Assembly (NCBI GenBank): GCA_045586405.1
Contig: JAZNAG010000058.1
Span: 1 to 47,384 of the forward strand
Source: SIG607 sp045586405
GTDB taxonomy: Bacteria; Bacillota; Clostridia; Oscillospirales; Acutalibacteraceae
Length of the DNA stretch: 47,384 bases
Direction of reading: 5' to 3'
How positions within the stretch are numbered: the first letter of the stretch is position 1; every line of letters starts with the position of its first letter. The position numbers and the translations under genes were made by a program. Of the stretch, positions 1 through 7,170 are shown one piece after another. The notes beneath the pieces were generated by a model. The model worked only from the letters and a program-made list of their open reading frames with translations, was not told where the DNA came from and did no database searches.

Positions 1-798
1 ATATCTGCCAACCGACCACTTTAGGTTTTCGGGAGTCCATCTTTCATCGAGAGTATCTAACCTTGTAAAGTGTTCGTACTGTGGTAATCTTATCTTCCAA
101 TGCCTACCCGTGAAGTCAGTAATATATCCTTTTCTCTGTAAATATTCTTCGATATATTTAGGACTTCTACTGTAATCAATGGCTTCACGCATATCTTCAC
201 GGTACACGTTATAACGGGTAGGTTTTCCGCTTTTCTCATCAAGCCATACTTGTCTTGTGGGTGCTTTATGCGGGTTCTTGATAACCGACAACCCGTGTTC
301 GGTACAGATACGGTCTGACAAACTACGGAGTTTTCGTTGCTCTGCTTTGGAATAGTCATACTTTTTGCCGTTAATGAAAGACACGGAATTAAAGCAGAAA
401 TGGTTGTGCAGATGGTCTTTGTCAAGGTGGGTAGTAACGATAATTTGATACCGATCACCCCACATTTCTCTTGCGGTCTGCATACCTATTTCGTGTGCTT
501 CTTTTGCCGTAACCTCGTCCGGCTTAAAGCTCTGATAACCGTGCCAAGCGATATATCCATCCTCTTTGCCGTACTGCTTTTTGGTTAGGATCATCTGCTG
601 CAAGGCAATTTCCTTCAAGCAGTTTATAGTGGAAACATATTCGCCTTGCTCGGTTGCTTCGGGGCGGCTGACGTAGGACATAACCTCCCATAACGGTTGA
701 AGTTCGGGTTTTGCCGCTACCGTTTTATCGGGGTTCTCTACATAGGCAATAAGGTCTTTCAATCGACCTTCTATATGCCATAAACTTGTAGTTGCCAT
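1..798 (-). CDS. MOBP-type relaxase, N-terminal part (runs off left edge)
   Basis: Reading leftward from an ATG at 798 (a second in-frame ATG lies at 801) the frame stays open for about 266 codons to the window edge, so the gene is partial only because the window ends. The protein begins MATTSLWHIEGRLKDLIAYV and carries HLDKDHLHNHF, the three-histidine metal site of relaxase/mobilization nucleases (Pfam Relaxase family). Such enzymes nick oriT and stay bound to the 5' end of the transferred strand. An AGGAGG site lies 4-7 bases upstream of the two ATGs. The start overlaps the stop of the mobC-like gene, so the two are translationally coupled. It marks 1-9 kb as part of an integrative or mobilizable element. 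Confidence 0.88.
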   Translation of the reverse strand, partial: MATTSLWHIEGRLKDLIAYVENPDKTVAAKPELQPLWEVMSYVSRPEATEQGEYVSTINCLKEIALQQMILTKKQYGKEDGYIAWHGYQSFKPDEVTAKEAHEIGMQTAREMWGDRYQIIVTTHLDKDHLHNHFCFNSVSFINGKKYDYSKAEQRKLRSLSDRICTEHGLSVIKNPHKAPTRQVWLDEKSGKPTRYNVYREDMREAIDYSRSPKYIEEYLQRKGYITDFTGRHWKIRLPQYEHFTRLDTLDERWTPENLKWSVGRY

Positions 799-1085
799 CA
801 TCCCACCTCCTGCAAATCGAGGATAAGGCACTCGATTTCTTTGCAGACATTCAGTGCGGAAGGCTCATACTTTGCGCACTCCTTAAAGCCTTTGTGAACA
901 TAGTAGAGCGCTTCAAGCAGTTCCCAAAACTCTTTTGTGGGTTGTGGCTTCGGCGGTTTGCCCTTGCATAACTGCCGCACAAATTCCGATTGTGACAGTC
1001 CGCATATCTCTGCCGAGCGTTCCAACTTTCCTTTTTCTTCTTCGGATAACCGCACGGAAATACGAACGGAATCCTTGTTTTTCAT
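798..1085 (-). CDS. MobC-like relaxosome accessory protein (ribbon-helix-helix)
   Basis: A 95-residue basic protein. The N-terminal half (SVRISVRLSEEEKGKLERSA followed by GLSQSEFVRQL) has the strand-helix-helix pattern of RHH/MobC proteins, which bind oriT and help the relaxase melt and nick it. The second half is helical and less typical. It directly precedes and overlaps the relaxase gene, the usual mobC-relaxase order in clostridial conjugative elements. The hairpin-rich candidate oriT lies immediately upstream (1114-1212), as expected for its binding site. The family is clear from fold and context; the exact subfamily is not. Confidence 0.8.
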   Translation of the reverse strand: MKNKDSVRISVRLSEEEKGKLERSAEICGLSQSEFVRQLCKGKPPKPQPTKEFWELLEALYYVHKGFKECAKYEPSALNVCKEIECLILDLQEVG

Positions 1086-1113
1086 AAAATCATCTCCTTG
1101 CTTTTAGAGGTAT

Positions 1114-1212
1114 TCAGGGGACTTCCCCTGAGTATAGTCCACACGCCTTTAGGCTGTGGATTGGATTTTGGTGTCAAAATCCGATGCTCGCTACACCTGT
1201 GGACAGGTATAG
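1114..1212. other. Candidate origin of transfer (four consecutive hairpins)
   Basis: Four inverted repeats follow one another in 99 bases upstream of mobC: TCAGGGGA-CT-TCCCCTGA (1114-1131, 8 bp), TCCACA..TGTGGA with inner GCCT/AGGC (1138-1160), GGATTTTG-GTGT-CAAAATCC (1163-1182, 8 bp) and ACCTGT-GG-ACAGGT, extendable outwards by CTA/TAG (1191-1212). Clusters of inverted repeats beside mobC and relaxase genes are typical of oriT regions. The nic site cannot be assigned by eye. The region could also act as leader RNA for the mob genes, because a leftward promoter at 1663-1692 would transcribe it. Confidence 0.6.
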
Positions 1213-1662
1213 TGCTTCCTTTTGCCGTTCTCCCTGAATGTCGTTTTTATATGCCTAAAGTTACAGCTTTCACTATAACGCCCCGGACTCTCACCGCAGC
1301 GTTGCCTCGCTCATATCATCGCAAAGTCATATCCCATTCAGACGGTCATTCAGTTGTAACCGACTTTTGGGCAACAAAAAAAGCCGGCACATCCAAATGG
1401 TATGTACCGACCTTAAAAGAGCAGAATTCTCCCGTTAAAGGGAAATTGGTAATCACATTCAGATGTAACCGGCTTTGAGATTCAACGTCGAGACCGTTAT
1501 TCGCTTGCTCCTCCGCCAACGATGCTGAAATGCTACGAGGAAAGCGGCGATATTTTCGCTTAGTATATCGCAGACCTTATCCGACCTTTAGTCGTCGCTT
1601 CTTCAATAACTTTGTGATTTTACGTAATTTATTTAATTGTAGTCCCACTAAGAGGGTATTTC
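1213..1662 (-). other. Leader region between the mob promoter and oriT, no confident gene
   Basis: No convincing gene on either strand. The plus-strand frame at 1098-1478 runs through the oriT hairpins and has no ribosome site or recognisable protein. On the minus strand a frame is open over 1346-1576 but has no ATG start. Two copies of a 15-base motif, GGTTACAACTGAATG and GGTTACATCTGAATG (one mismatch, minus strand), lie about 105 bases apart at roughly 1347-1361 and 1460-1475. The stretch probably forms the 5' leader of the mobC-relaxase transcript. Confidence 0.4.
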
Positions 1663-1692
1663 AGTATACACGATAGAACATTCGTTTGTCAA
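1663..1692 (-). promoter_or_regulatory. Leftward sigma-A promoter with embedded SOS-box-like site
   Basis: On the minus strand TTGACA (1692-1687) and TATACT (1668-1663) are separated by 18 bases, close to the sigma-A consensus. The spacer, overlapping the -35 box, contains GAACATTCGTTT on the plus strand (1676-1687), one base from the Firmicute LexA palindrome GAAC-N4-GTTC. It points at the oriT leader and the mobC-relaxase genes. This suggests LexA-type repression of mobilization, but LexA binding is inferred. Confidence 0.6.
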
Positions 1693-1720
1693 GGGGTTTT
1701 TGTCGCAACACGAACACTTT

Positions 1721-2395
1721 TTATATAAATGTGTAGTTCAGTTCATTACAATAAACGTTATACGATTCATCAAGTGAAATCTTTATACAGGTTATCTTGC
1801 CGCCAAATCTTAAAGTTTCAGCCAACAAAACACCTACCGTTTCTTTTGTATCAAATTCCACTTTCTCAATTCGAGGTGCAAACGCCACTATAAAATATTC
1901 AGCATGGTATCCTTTGGATAATAATGAGCAAATGTTTTGTAGTTGTATGATTGCCCTTTGAGTTTTCATATTAGGCATCAACAACACTTGCTCAGTTGTA
2001 ATTAAGCTCTTTACCTCAACCAATGTTTTAGATGTCTTTGAGTAAAAATCGCATTTGTAATTTTCAATAATTTGTTCAGGATAAAATAAATCTTCGTTTT
2101 TAGTTTCGGCTAAGATTGCTTTAACAACGTGATTAGCAAACCCTGTATCAACTATCAAATAATCTTTTTCGTTTTGTACAGCAAATAAGGTGAACTTCGT
2201 ACGTTTAGCGGCTTTGGTCGTCTCTCTTATTAAGATTTCTTTACCCTCAAGAGATAATAGACTACTGAGTTTACAAGTGATGGGCACATAACATTCAAGG
2301 ATCTTCTCGTTGTATAAAATGTTGCAAATGAATCTACTTTTTCCTTCTGACACAAATATAGCTTTATTTAGTTTGAAATTGATAATGTTCAGCAT
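1721..2395 (-). CDS. SfsA-like nuclease protein
   Basis: A 224-residue protein resembling SfsA (Pfam SfsA), whose C-terminal half is a PD-(D/E)XK-type nuclease fold. Seen: an N-terminal OB-like part with CYVPITCKLSSLL (cf. the SfsA H/CLPNPGRLEELL region), KRTKFTLFAVQ, IVDTGFANHVV (cf. IDTxxPNxLV), then the core D116 and E127-V-K129 in VEVKS, and PNMKTQRA (cf. the PDAPTxRG segment). Length matches the family (about 230). It is transcribed away from the methyltransferase operon at 2558 from a facing promoter. Housekeeping SfsA is usually not found here, so this divergent copy may be a nuclease arm of the restriction island. That role is inference. Confidence 0.75.
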   Translation of the reverse strand: MLNIINFKLNKAIFVSEGKSRFICNILYNEKILECYVPITCKLSSLLSLEGKEILIRETTKAAKRTKFTLFAVQNEKDYLIVDTGFANHVVKAILAETKNEDLFYPEQIIENYKCDFYSKTSKTLVEVKSLITTEQVLLMPNMKTQRAIIQLQNICSLLSKGYHAEYFIVAFAPRIEKVEFDTKETVGVLLAETLRFGGKITCIKISLDESYNVYCNELNYTFI

Positions 2396-2416
2396 ACAAT
2401 CTACCTCTTAATTAAA

Positions 2417-2445
2417 ATATTATCATATATGCACACATTTTTCAA
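2417..2445 (-). promoter_or_regulatory. Promoter of the SfsA-like gene
   Basis: Minus strand TTGAAA (2445-2440) and TAATAT (2422-2417) with a 17-base spacer, about 20 bases upstream of the ATG at 2395. An AGAGGT ribosome site follows. It is back-to-back with the promoter at 2496-2524, leaving about 50 bases between the two -35 boxes, so one regulator could control both directions. Confidence 0.5.
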
Positions 2446-2495
2446 TCCGAAATAACCGATAGGTGAGAATTTTTTTCCTTTATATCGTAAAATTG

Positions 2496-2524
2496 TTGCA
2501 AACTATCGAGTTTAGTGTTATAAT
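2496..2524 (+). promoter_or_regulatory. Promoter of the R-M operon with operator-like dyad
   Basis: TTGCAA (2496-2501), a 17-base spacer and a perfect TATAAT (2519-2524). Inside the spacer lies the inverted repeat AAACT-ATCG-AGTTT (2500-2513), which would place a bound dimer across the -35/-10 spacer. This is the arrangement expected if the HTH protein at 2558 autoregulates the operon, as R-M controller proteins do. Binding is inferred. Confidence 0.6.
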
Positions 2525-2557
2525 ATGATTGCTATATGTGAAAGCGAGGTATTCATT

Positions 2558-2764
2558 ATGGCTGTTTCGTATAATAAACTTTGGAAACTTCTCATTGATA
2601 AGAATATGAAAAAGATGCAATTAAAAGAAGCTGCAGGCATCGGCTCGACAACTTTATCAAAGCTTAGTAAAAATCAGCCTGTATCAATGGAAGTTATGAT
2701 GAAACTTTGTGGTGTCTTGGATTGTAATATCGGAGACATTATGGATGTTATTGAAAAAAATTAG
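2558..2764 (+). CDS. Cro/C1-type HTH controller-like protein
   Basis: A 68-residue XRE-family DNA-binding protein. I start it at the ATG at 2558, which has GAGG 8-9 bases upstream and gives the usual N-terminus MAVSYNKLWKLLIDKNMKKM; the in-frame ATG at 2525 sits at the promoter -10 box and is unlikely. The helix-turn-helix is QLKEAAGIGSTTLSKLSKNQ, followed by VLDCNIGDIMDVI. Small regulators of this family often precede DNA methyltransferase genes and delay or limit expression of the nuclease. It is 15 bases upstream of the first methyltransferase, as first gene of a rightward operon to 8088. Its likely operator is the dyad at 2500-2513. Confidence 0.85.
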   Translation: MAVSYNKLWKLLIDKNMKKMQLKEAAGIGSTTLSKLSKNQPVSMEVMMKLCGVLDCNIGDIMDVIEKN

Positions 2765-2779
2765 AAAGGAGAGCTTATT

Positions 2780-4192
2780 ATGAGTCTTGCTCAAAATGCT
2801 TACATAGATGCTTCTAACGTATACGAAAGCTCTCTTGAGAACAACTATAAAAAAGACAATGGAGTTTTTTATACAGACTTATCACTTGCCGAAAAAATGT
2901 TAACAGAACTAAAATTGCCTAAAGATGCAATAATAATGGATCCTTGTTGTGGCTCAGGCGTATTTCTTTATGCTGCAAAAAAGCACGGATTTATCAATCT
3001 TTTTGGTGCGGATCAAGATAAAAATGCTATTAAATTTTGTTTAAATAATATTAACAACGCTTCTTTTGTATCCTGTGACTCTATCGGTCAATCCGCCTCT
3101 ACTTTATTAGATGAATTCGAATTGACTAATCAGCCTGATGTTGTTATAGGTAATCCACCTTATGTCCCTTTAGCAGGAGATGTTGAATTAAACTGCGATT
3201 ACTTGTTCAGGCGTAGAGTTTCTGATTCCGGCAACAACCTGTTTGTAGCAGCCCTAATACGAGCATTTGAAATAGTTAAGGCAGACGGAATTGTATCATA
3301 CATAATTCCAAAGAATTTCTTGCACGTAGCTGGATATAGTTTGCTTAGAAGAACTCTACTTGAAGAAAAAACTATACTTTCTATTATTGATATCGGTGCT
3401 TATTTTAAGAATGTTCGTGGCGAGCAGATTATTCTTACTGTTAAAAACTGTGTTGCCGATAAAAAACATAAAATTAAATTAAAGAAATTATCAAGCAATC
3501 GTTTTGTGACGATGTCTAATATCCCTCAAGCATTTTATAAGGATGAAATCTTAATTTTCAACTGTGCAGAAGATTATTCTACATATAAAAAACTAACTTC
3601 CTCATATCAAACGTTATCTGATTTATGTAATGGTTATGTTGGTAGAGGAAAAGCCGTTTCCAAAGAAGCGATTGTGGGAAAAGAGATACGAAAGTTTGGA
3701 TACAAAAATCACACTGTTCCTACAACAGGTAATAAGGTTTTTATTCAAAATATTTACAGCGCAGAAGCGGGCATAATAGCTGCTTTTGGTGGTGATATGG
3801 AAGCAACACAGACTGTTACTGTTTTTACAGATGGTGACGAAAAAATGTGCCGCTATATATTAGGAATACTTCATTCCCGATTGTGTAATCTTTTCCTATA
3901 TAAATACTGTTATAACTATTCAAAACTTACAATGCATACAGATGCAAAGTATTTAAAGAAAATACCTCTTCCGTCAACTAATCAACAGAACATATATTTT
4001 GATTCAATACTGAGTTTAGTTAGCCGATTGGAAAGTAATGATTATATGAGCCAAGAATGGTTTGATTGTTTGGAAGAATTAAATCAAATTGTATACAAGG
4101 CATATGGCATTACCAAAAAAGAAGCTGATTACATTGATTGCGAAGTAAAGAGAATTCAATCTAAAAGGTGGATTTCCGATGGACAACTCTAA
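2780..4192 (+). CDS. Type II N6-adenine DNA methyltransferase (Eco57I/TaqI class)
   Basis: A 470-residue methyltransferase of the gamma class. Motif X is NGVFYTD (about 27-33), the SAM-binding motif I is DPCCGSG (54-60), and the catalytic motif IV is NPPY (125-128), diagnostic of N6-adenine methylation. The remaining 340 residues would hold the target recognition domain. It should modify one strand of the recognition site and protect host DNA. It has an AAAGGAG ribosome site and overlaps the next methyltransferase by 14 bases. Two differently specialised methyltransferases in one operon are typical of type II systems with asymmetric sites, each enzyme protecting one strand. The site itself cannot be read from the sequence. 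Confidence 0.9.
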   Translation: MSLAQNAYIDASNVYESSLENNYKKDNGVFYTDLSLAEKMLTELKLPKDAIIMDPCCGSGVFLYAAKKHGFINLFGADQDKNAIKFCLNNINNASFVSCDSIGQSASTLLDEFELTNQPDVVIGNPPYVPLAGDVELNCDYLFRRRVSDSGNNLFVAALIRAFEIVKADGIVSYIIPKNFLHVAGYSLLRRTLLEEKTILSIIDIGAYFKNVRGEQIILTVKNCVADKKHKIKLKKLSSNRFVTMSNIPQAFYKDEILIFNCAEDYSTYKKLTSSYQTLSDLCNGYVGRGKAVSKEAIVGKEIRKFGYKNHTVPTTGNKVFIQNIYSAEAGIIAAFGGDMEATQTVTVFTDGDEKMCRYILGILHSRLCNLFLYKYCYNYSKLTMHTDAKYLKKIPLPSTNQQNIYFDSILSLVSRLESNDYMSQEWFDCLEELNQIVYKAYGITKKEADYIDCEVKRIQSKRWISDGQL

Positions 4193-4952
4193 GAAATGTA
4201 ATGATCTCTCCGGCAAAGAATGGCTTCAAAATTCTTTTAGTATTTGGCGAGATTTATCTAAAACAAAAGAAGAAAAAGATTTTAAGCACCCTGCATCCTA
4301 CCCTGTATCTTTGTGCGAAAAATTAATACGTACTTTTTCAAAAGCAAATTCGTGCGTATTGGATCCATTTAACGGTATTGGATCTACAACTGTTGCCGCT
4401 CAGAAACTTGGATGTGATGCTGTGGGAATTGATTTATCCGAAGATTTTTGTAATATAGCAAAACAACGAGTTGGCGAAGATGATAAAATTCAGATAATTA
4501 ACGGAGATAGTTTTGAAGTGTTGAAAACGCTCCCCGCAAATCATTTTGATATTTGTGTTACCTCCCCGCCATATTGGGATATTCTTAATATGAAACGTAG
4601 CGCAGATCAAAAGGATTCCGTAAATTATTCAGATAAAACTAATGATGTCGGAAACATTGCAAACTATGGCGAATTTATTGACACATTATCAAACCTTTTT
4701 TCTTCGGTTAATCGAGTCCTGAAAAAAGGTGGTTATTGCATCGTAAATGTAATGGACATTCGTAAAAAAAGTAACTTTTATCCTTTGCATAGCGATTTAG
4801 CTACAGCATTACAAAAAGTCGGATTTATTTATGATGACTTAATCATTTGGGATAGACAATCGGATTATAATAATATGCGTCCACTTGGATATCCATATAA
4901 ATTCCGCATCAATAAGGTTCATGAATACCTTTTGATATTTATTAAGGAGTAG
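4179..4952 (+). CDS. Second DNA methyltransferase, probably N4-cytosine
   Basis: A 257-residue amino-methyltransferase. Motif I is DPFNGIGST (62-70) with IDLSEDF downstream as the SAM-contacting acidic loop. Motif IV is TSPPYW (128-133); the SPPY form is usual for N4-cytosine and some N6-adenine enzymes. The C-terminus VHEYLLIFIK is typical of the N6_N4_Mtase family. It is short, with little room for a target domain, so specificity may reside between motif IV and the end. Start: ATG 4179 with AAAAGGTGG, translationally coupled to the first methyltransferase. It likely protects the other strand of an asymmetric recognition site. Confidence 0.88.
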   Translation: MDNSKKCNDLSGKEWLQNSFSIWRDLSKTKEEKDFKHPASYPVSLCEKLIRTFSKANSCVLDPFNGIGSTTVAAQKLGCDAVGIDLSEDFCNIAKQRVGEDDKIQIINGDSFEVLKTLPANHFDICVTSPPYWDILNMKRSADQKDSVNYSDKTNDVGNIANYGEFIDTLSNLFSSVNRVLKKGGYCIVNVMDIRKKSNFYPLHSDLATALQKVGFIYDDLIIWDRQSDYNNMRPLGYPYKFRINKVHEYLLIFIKE

Positions 4953-4957
4953 ATTTT

Positions 4958-5413
4958 ATGGCATTATTAGGACCAAGAGCTCTTGACATAGAGGTTAATA
5001 CTGCAGACTTTTGCTTGATTTTAGGTTATTTATGCAGTCCGGGAAGAATCGGACTTATCGAAGCGCAAATTCCAGAAGAAAAAGCGTTTATGTTTGAAAG
5101 AGAATTTCCCGATGAAGAATATTACCCTATAACTCAAGGTGAAACGACTGGTGGATATTCGATGAAAAGAAGCCATCAACTTCGTATTTATTTTAATAAT
5201 ATAAGTAATTGTCCTGCTGTTCTTCTTCCTTTTTTAGGCGAGGGTAACACTAGTTATGTAAGAAGAATCAATAAGGGTAAATTTGTCGAGAAAATTGTTA
5301 GAGATTATGGCTTCCATTTTGGTGAATATCAAAATGTTCCAGCCATACGAGCCATAGTTTCACGATTGCACCCTACAAATCTTGCAGATTTTGATCGGGG
5401 ATATAATTTGTAA
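4958..5413 (+). CDS. Single-motif LAGLIDADG-like protein of the R-M island
   Basis: A 151-residue protein I do not recognise by name. Residues 19-31 (CLILGYLCSPGRI) have the shape of a LAGLIDADG helix. IEAQIPEEK (34-42) and QLRIYFNNIS (74-83), with LLPFLGEG (89-96), align with IEIPHKK, VRIYVRASI and LEPLIGTG in the N-terminal half of the 295-residue protein at 5788. So it looks like a single-domain relative of that protein. The position that is catalytic Asp in LAGLIDADG endonucleases is Pro here, so DNA binding rather than cutting is more likely. A ribosome site (AAGGAG) overlaps the methyltransferase stop. The alignment is by eye; function is inference. Confidence 0.55.
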   Translation: MALLGPRALDIEVNTADFCLILGYLCSPGRIGLIEAQIPEEKAFMFEREFPDEEYYPITQGETTGGYSMKRSHQLRIYFNNISNCPAVLLPFLGEGNTSYVRRINKGKFVEKIVRDYGFHFGEYQNVPAIRAIVSRLHPTNLADFDRGYNL

Positions 5414-5772
5414 TGGAGAAAAGTATGATGGAAAGAATTTTGGATTTTTTAAATTATATTAAACAGAATGGTTATGACTTCTTTATAGAGGCAGAAGCAA
5501 AGCCGGGAACAATGAACACATTTATTAGCGATTATAATAGAACACACACTCCAGCTATCGCAACAAATAGCGAAGGAATAATTGTTTTGCAAGATGATGC
5601 TAACAAATGGGCTCTTGAATTACGGCTCTATGTTCCAGTTGCTCCACCTACTGATATAGCACACTTGTTTGGAAGAAATAGAGTTTATAAGACTGAGTAT
5701 TCATATCGTCTTAATGATAATGGAATTATCAGGGAATTATTCAACAACGGTTGTAAAATAGGATTGAATTAA
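5413..5772 (+). CDS. Uncharacterised 119-residue protein of the R-M island
   Basis: No family recognised. It is a soluble protein with an N-terminal amphipathic helix (ERILDFLNYIKQNGYDFFIE) followed by mostly beta-like segments (EGIIVLQDD, WALELRLYVPV, YKTEYSYRLND). There are no membrane segments and no clear nuclease motif. The first ATG (5413) overlaps the previous stop (TAATG), but an ATG at 5425 has GGAG six bases upstream and may be the true start. It sits between the two LAGLIDADG-like genes and is cotranscribed, which suggests a subunit or inhibitor of the same complex. Confidence 0.6.
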   Translation: MEKSMMERILDFLNYIKQNGYDFFIEAEAKPGTMNTFISDYNRTHTPAIATNSEGIIVLQDDANKWALELRLYVPVAPPTDIAHLFGRNRVYKTEYSYRLNDNGIIRELFNNGCKIGLN

Positions 5773-5787
5773 AAGGTTTGTGATTTT

Positions 5788-6675
5788 ATGAATCGAGAGA
5801 TGTCTTACCTTTTAGGTATGATTTGTGGCAATGGAGAAGTGAGACGTGGTGCATCAGAAACCACTATCTCTATTGAAATTCCGCACAAAAAACTGGCAAC
5901 AGAAAACAATAATGATGTAAGAATATATGTACGTGCAAGTATAACCGATATTCGCACAGTATTAGAACCTTTAATTGGCACAGGATTAAACTTTACTCAG
6001 CAGGATAATTATTCTATTATCTCCTTCACCAAGAGAAATGATGAGTATATGATGCGAGAAGTTTTACGATATATCGGCAATGCAGTATCTCACGAGAATA
6101 TAAGAATTGATGAAGAGGTGTTCTCCTTTACTCGTGATGAAAAAATCTCTTTCCTGCAGGGATTTGCTGATGTAACAGGATATATTCGTAGGAGTAACTA
6201 CTTCTTTAAAACCTATATGCACCGTGTTTACTTGGAAATTCCCCATAATTGGTACTTGGTTAGTGATATTTGCCGTTTGCTTAAAGATGTAAACGTTCCT
6301 GTACAAGCAATAGATTGGGCTCACCCTAATATGCGTGATGGAAACCTTGTTAAATACGAAGAAGGAAAGCCTGATTTTTGGAAAAAGGAACATCAAATTA
6401 AAATATGGGCAAACGAATTTTTGCCCATAGGCTTTGCTGTTTTGCACAAAAGAGAGGCGCTCGCTCAGTTTGCAACCGAATTAGTTGACGGTCTTGAAGC
6501 AGAAGAAAAAATTCCTGAAGAAGTGACTCATAAGTTCTATTGGGAAGGCAGAGGGAAGAATAAAGTCAAACCGCATCATCCTGGCGAAAATGATGCTTTT
6601 ATTCCTTCGGAAATCAGAGGTAAACATTATGATTCTTGGAAGCAAATAGCTAAAGATTTAGGTTATGAGGAGTAA
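5788..6675 (+). CDS. Double-motif LAGLIDADG-fold protein, catalytic acids missing
   Basis: A 295-residue protein with two LAGLIDADG-like helices: YLLGMICGNGEV (7-18) and SFLQGFADVTGYI (121-133). About 20 residues after each comes a matching strand (IEIPHKK, 29-35; LEIPHNW, 149-155), so the protein is an internal duplication like monomeric homing endonucleases and WhiA. In active enzymes the eighth motif residue is Asp or Glu; here it is Asn (motif 1) and Thr (motif 2). I therefore read it as a DNA-recognition protein, possibly partnered with the nuclease 4 bases downstream (6680). Its C-terminal 80 residues are basic (GRGKNKVKPHHPG). It could instead be an active enzyme with unusual metal ligands. 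Confidence 0.6.
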   Translation: MNREMSYLLGMICGNGEVRRGASETTISIEIPHKKLATENNNDVRIYVRASITDIRTVLEPLIGTGLNFTQQDNYSIISFTKRNDEYMMREVLRYIGNAVSHENIRIDEEVFSFTRDEKISFLQGFADVTGYIRRSNYFFKTYMHRVYLEIPHNWYLVSDICRLLKDVNVPVQAIDWAHPNMRDGNLVKYEEGKPDFWKKEHQIKIWANEFLPIGFAVLHKREALAQFATELVDGLEAEEKIPEEVTHKFYWEGRGKNKVKPHHPGENDAFIPSEIRGKHYDSWKQIAKDLGYEE

Positions 6676-6679
6676 TACA

Positions 6680-7159
6680 ATGAGGGAATTCGACTTATAT
6701 CCACCAATGCAACAATGGCTTAAATCATACCTAGAGGATAAATACAAATCTGCCGATGAAATAATTGTAGTTGACGCACATAGCGAACGTTTGGACAGAG
6801 TTCTTAGAAAATATAATATTGTTCAAGAAGAAGCTATCGGAGTTGATATCCAAATTGATGTGCTCGGCATTGTGAAAAAGGCAGACAAGTTCAAACTGTT
6901 TTTTATTGAGGCAAAAAAGACAAGTTTAACGCTACGTGATTTGGGTCAGTTGTGGGCTTATTGTAAACTAATTGATCCTGAAGAGGCATTTCTAATGACT
7001 TCTGCGGACTTGGGTTCATTAAATAAGCTTTTGAATATATATAAAAGAGAAGATTTGCTTGATTTTGGTGATGGTAAACGTATCAAAAAGATGAAAATTG
7101 CTATTTGGAATATGCAAACAAATGCACCTGATGCTGCAAGTATGATCCCGAAGATTTAA
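6680..7159 (+). CDS. PD-(D/E)XK nuclease, probable restriction subunit
   Basis: A 159-residue protein with a compact PD-(D/E)XK core: D60 in QIDVLGI, E77 and K79 in FFIEAKK, then DLGQLWAY (88-95), the Q-x3-Y element seen in RecB-like nucleases. I start at ATG 6680, which has GAGGAG in the overlapping end of the previous gene; the upstream in-frame ATG at 6665 has no ribosome site. It has no separate DNA-recognition domain, so it probably needs a partner for specificity, most simply the LAGLIDADG-like protein just upstream. It is the best candidate for the cleaving subunit of this R-M island. Confidence 0.75.
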   Translation: MREFDLYPPMQQWLKSYLEDKYKSADEIIVVDAHSERLDRVLRKYNIVQEEAIGVDIQIDVLGIVKKADKFKLFFIEAKKTSLTLRDLGQLWAYCKLIDPEEAFLMTSADLGSLNKLLNIYKREDLLDFGDGKRIKKMKIAIWNMQTNAPDAASMIPKI

Positions 7160-7170
7160 GGTGAATAAAC

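Noticed and set aside
90..458. 122-codon minus-strand ORF at the left end
   Set aside because: It is another frame inside the relaxase gene, which itself reads open from 798 to the edge with the HxDxDHxHNH motif.
1098..1478. 126-codon plus-strand ORF over the oriT region
   Set aside because: Runs through the four hairpins, no ribosome site, no recognisable protein; likely chance.
5788..6675. Active homing endonuclease
   Set aside because: Both motif positions for the catalytic acid are Asn/Thr, and the gene is an ordinary operon member, not within an intron or intein.
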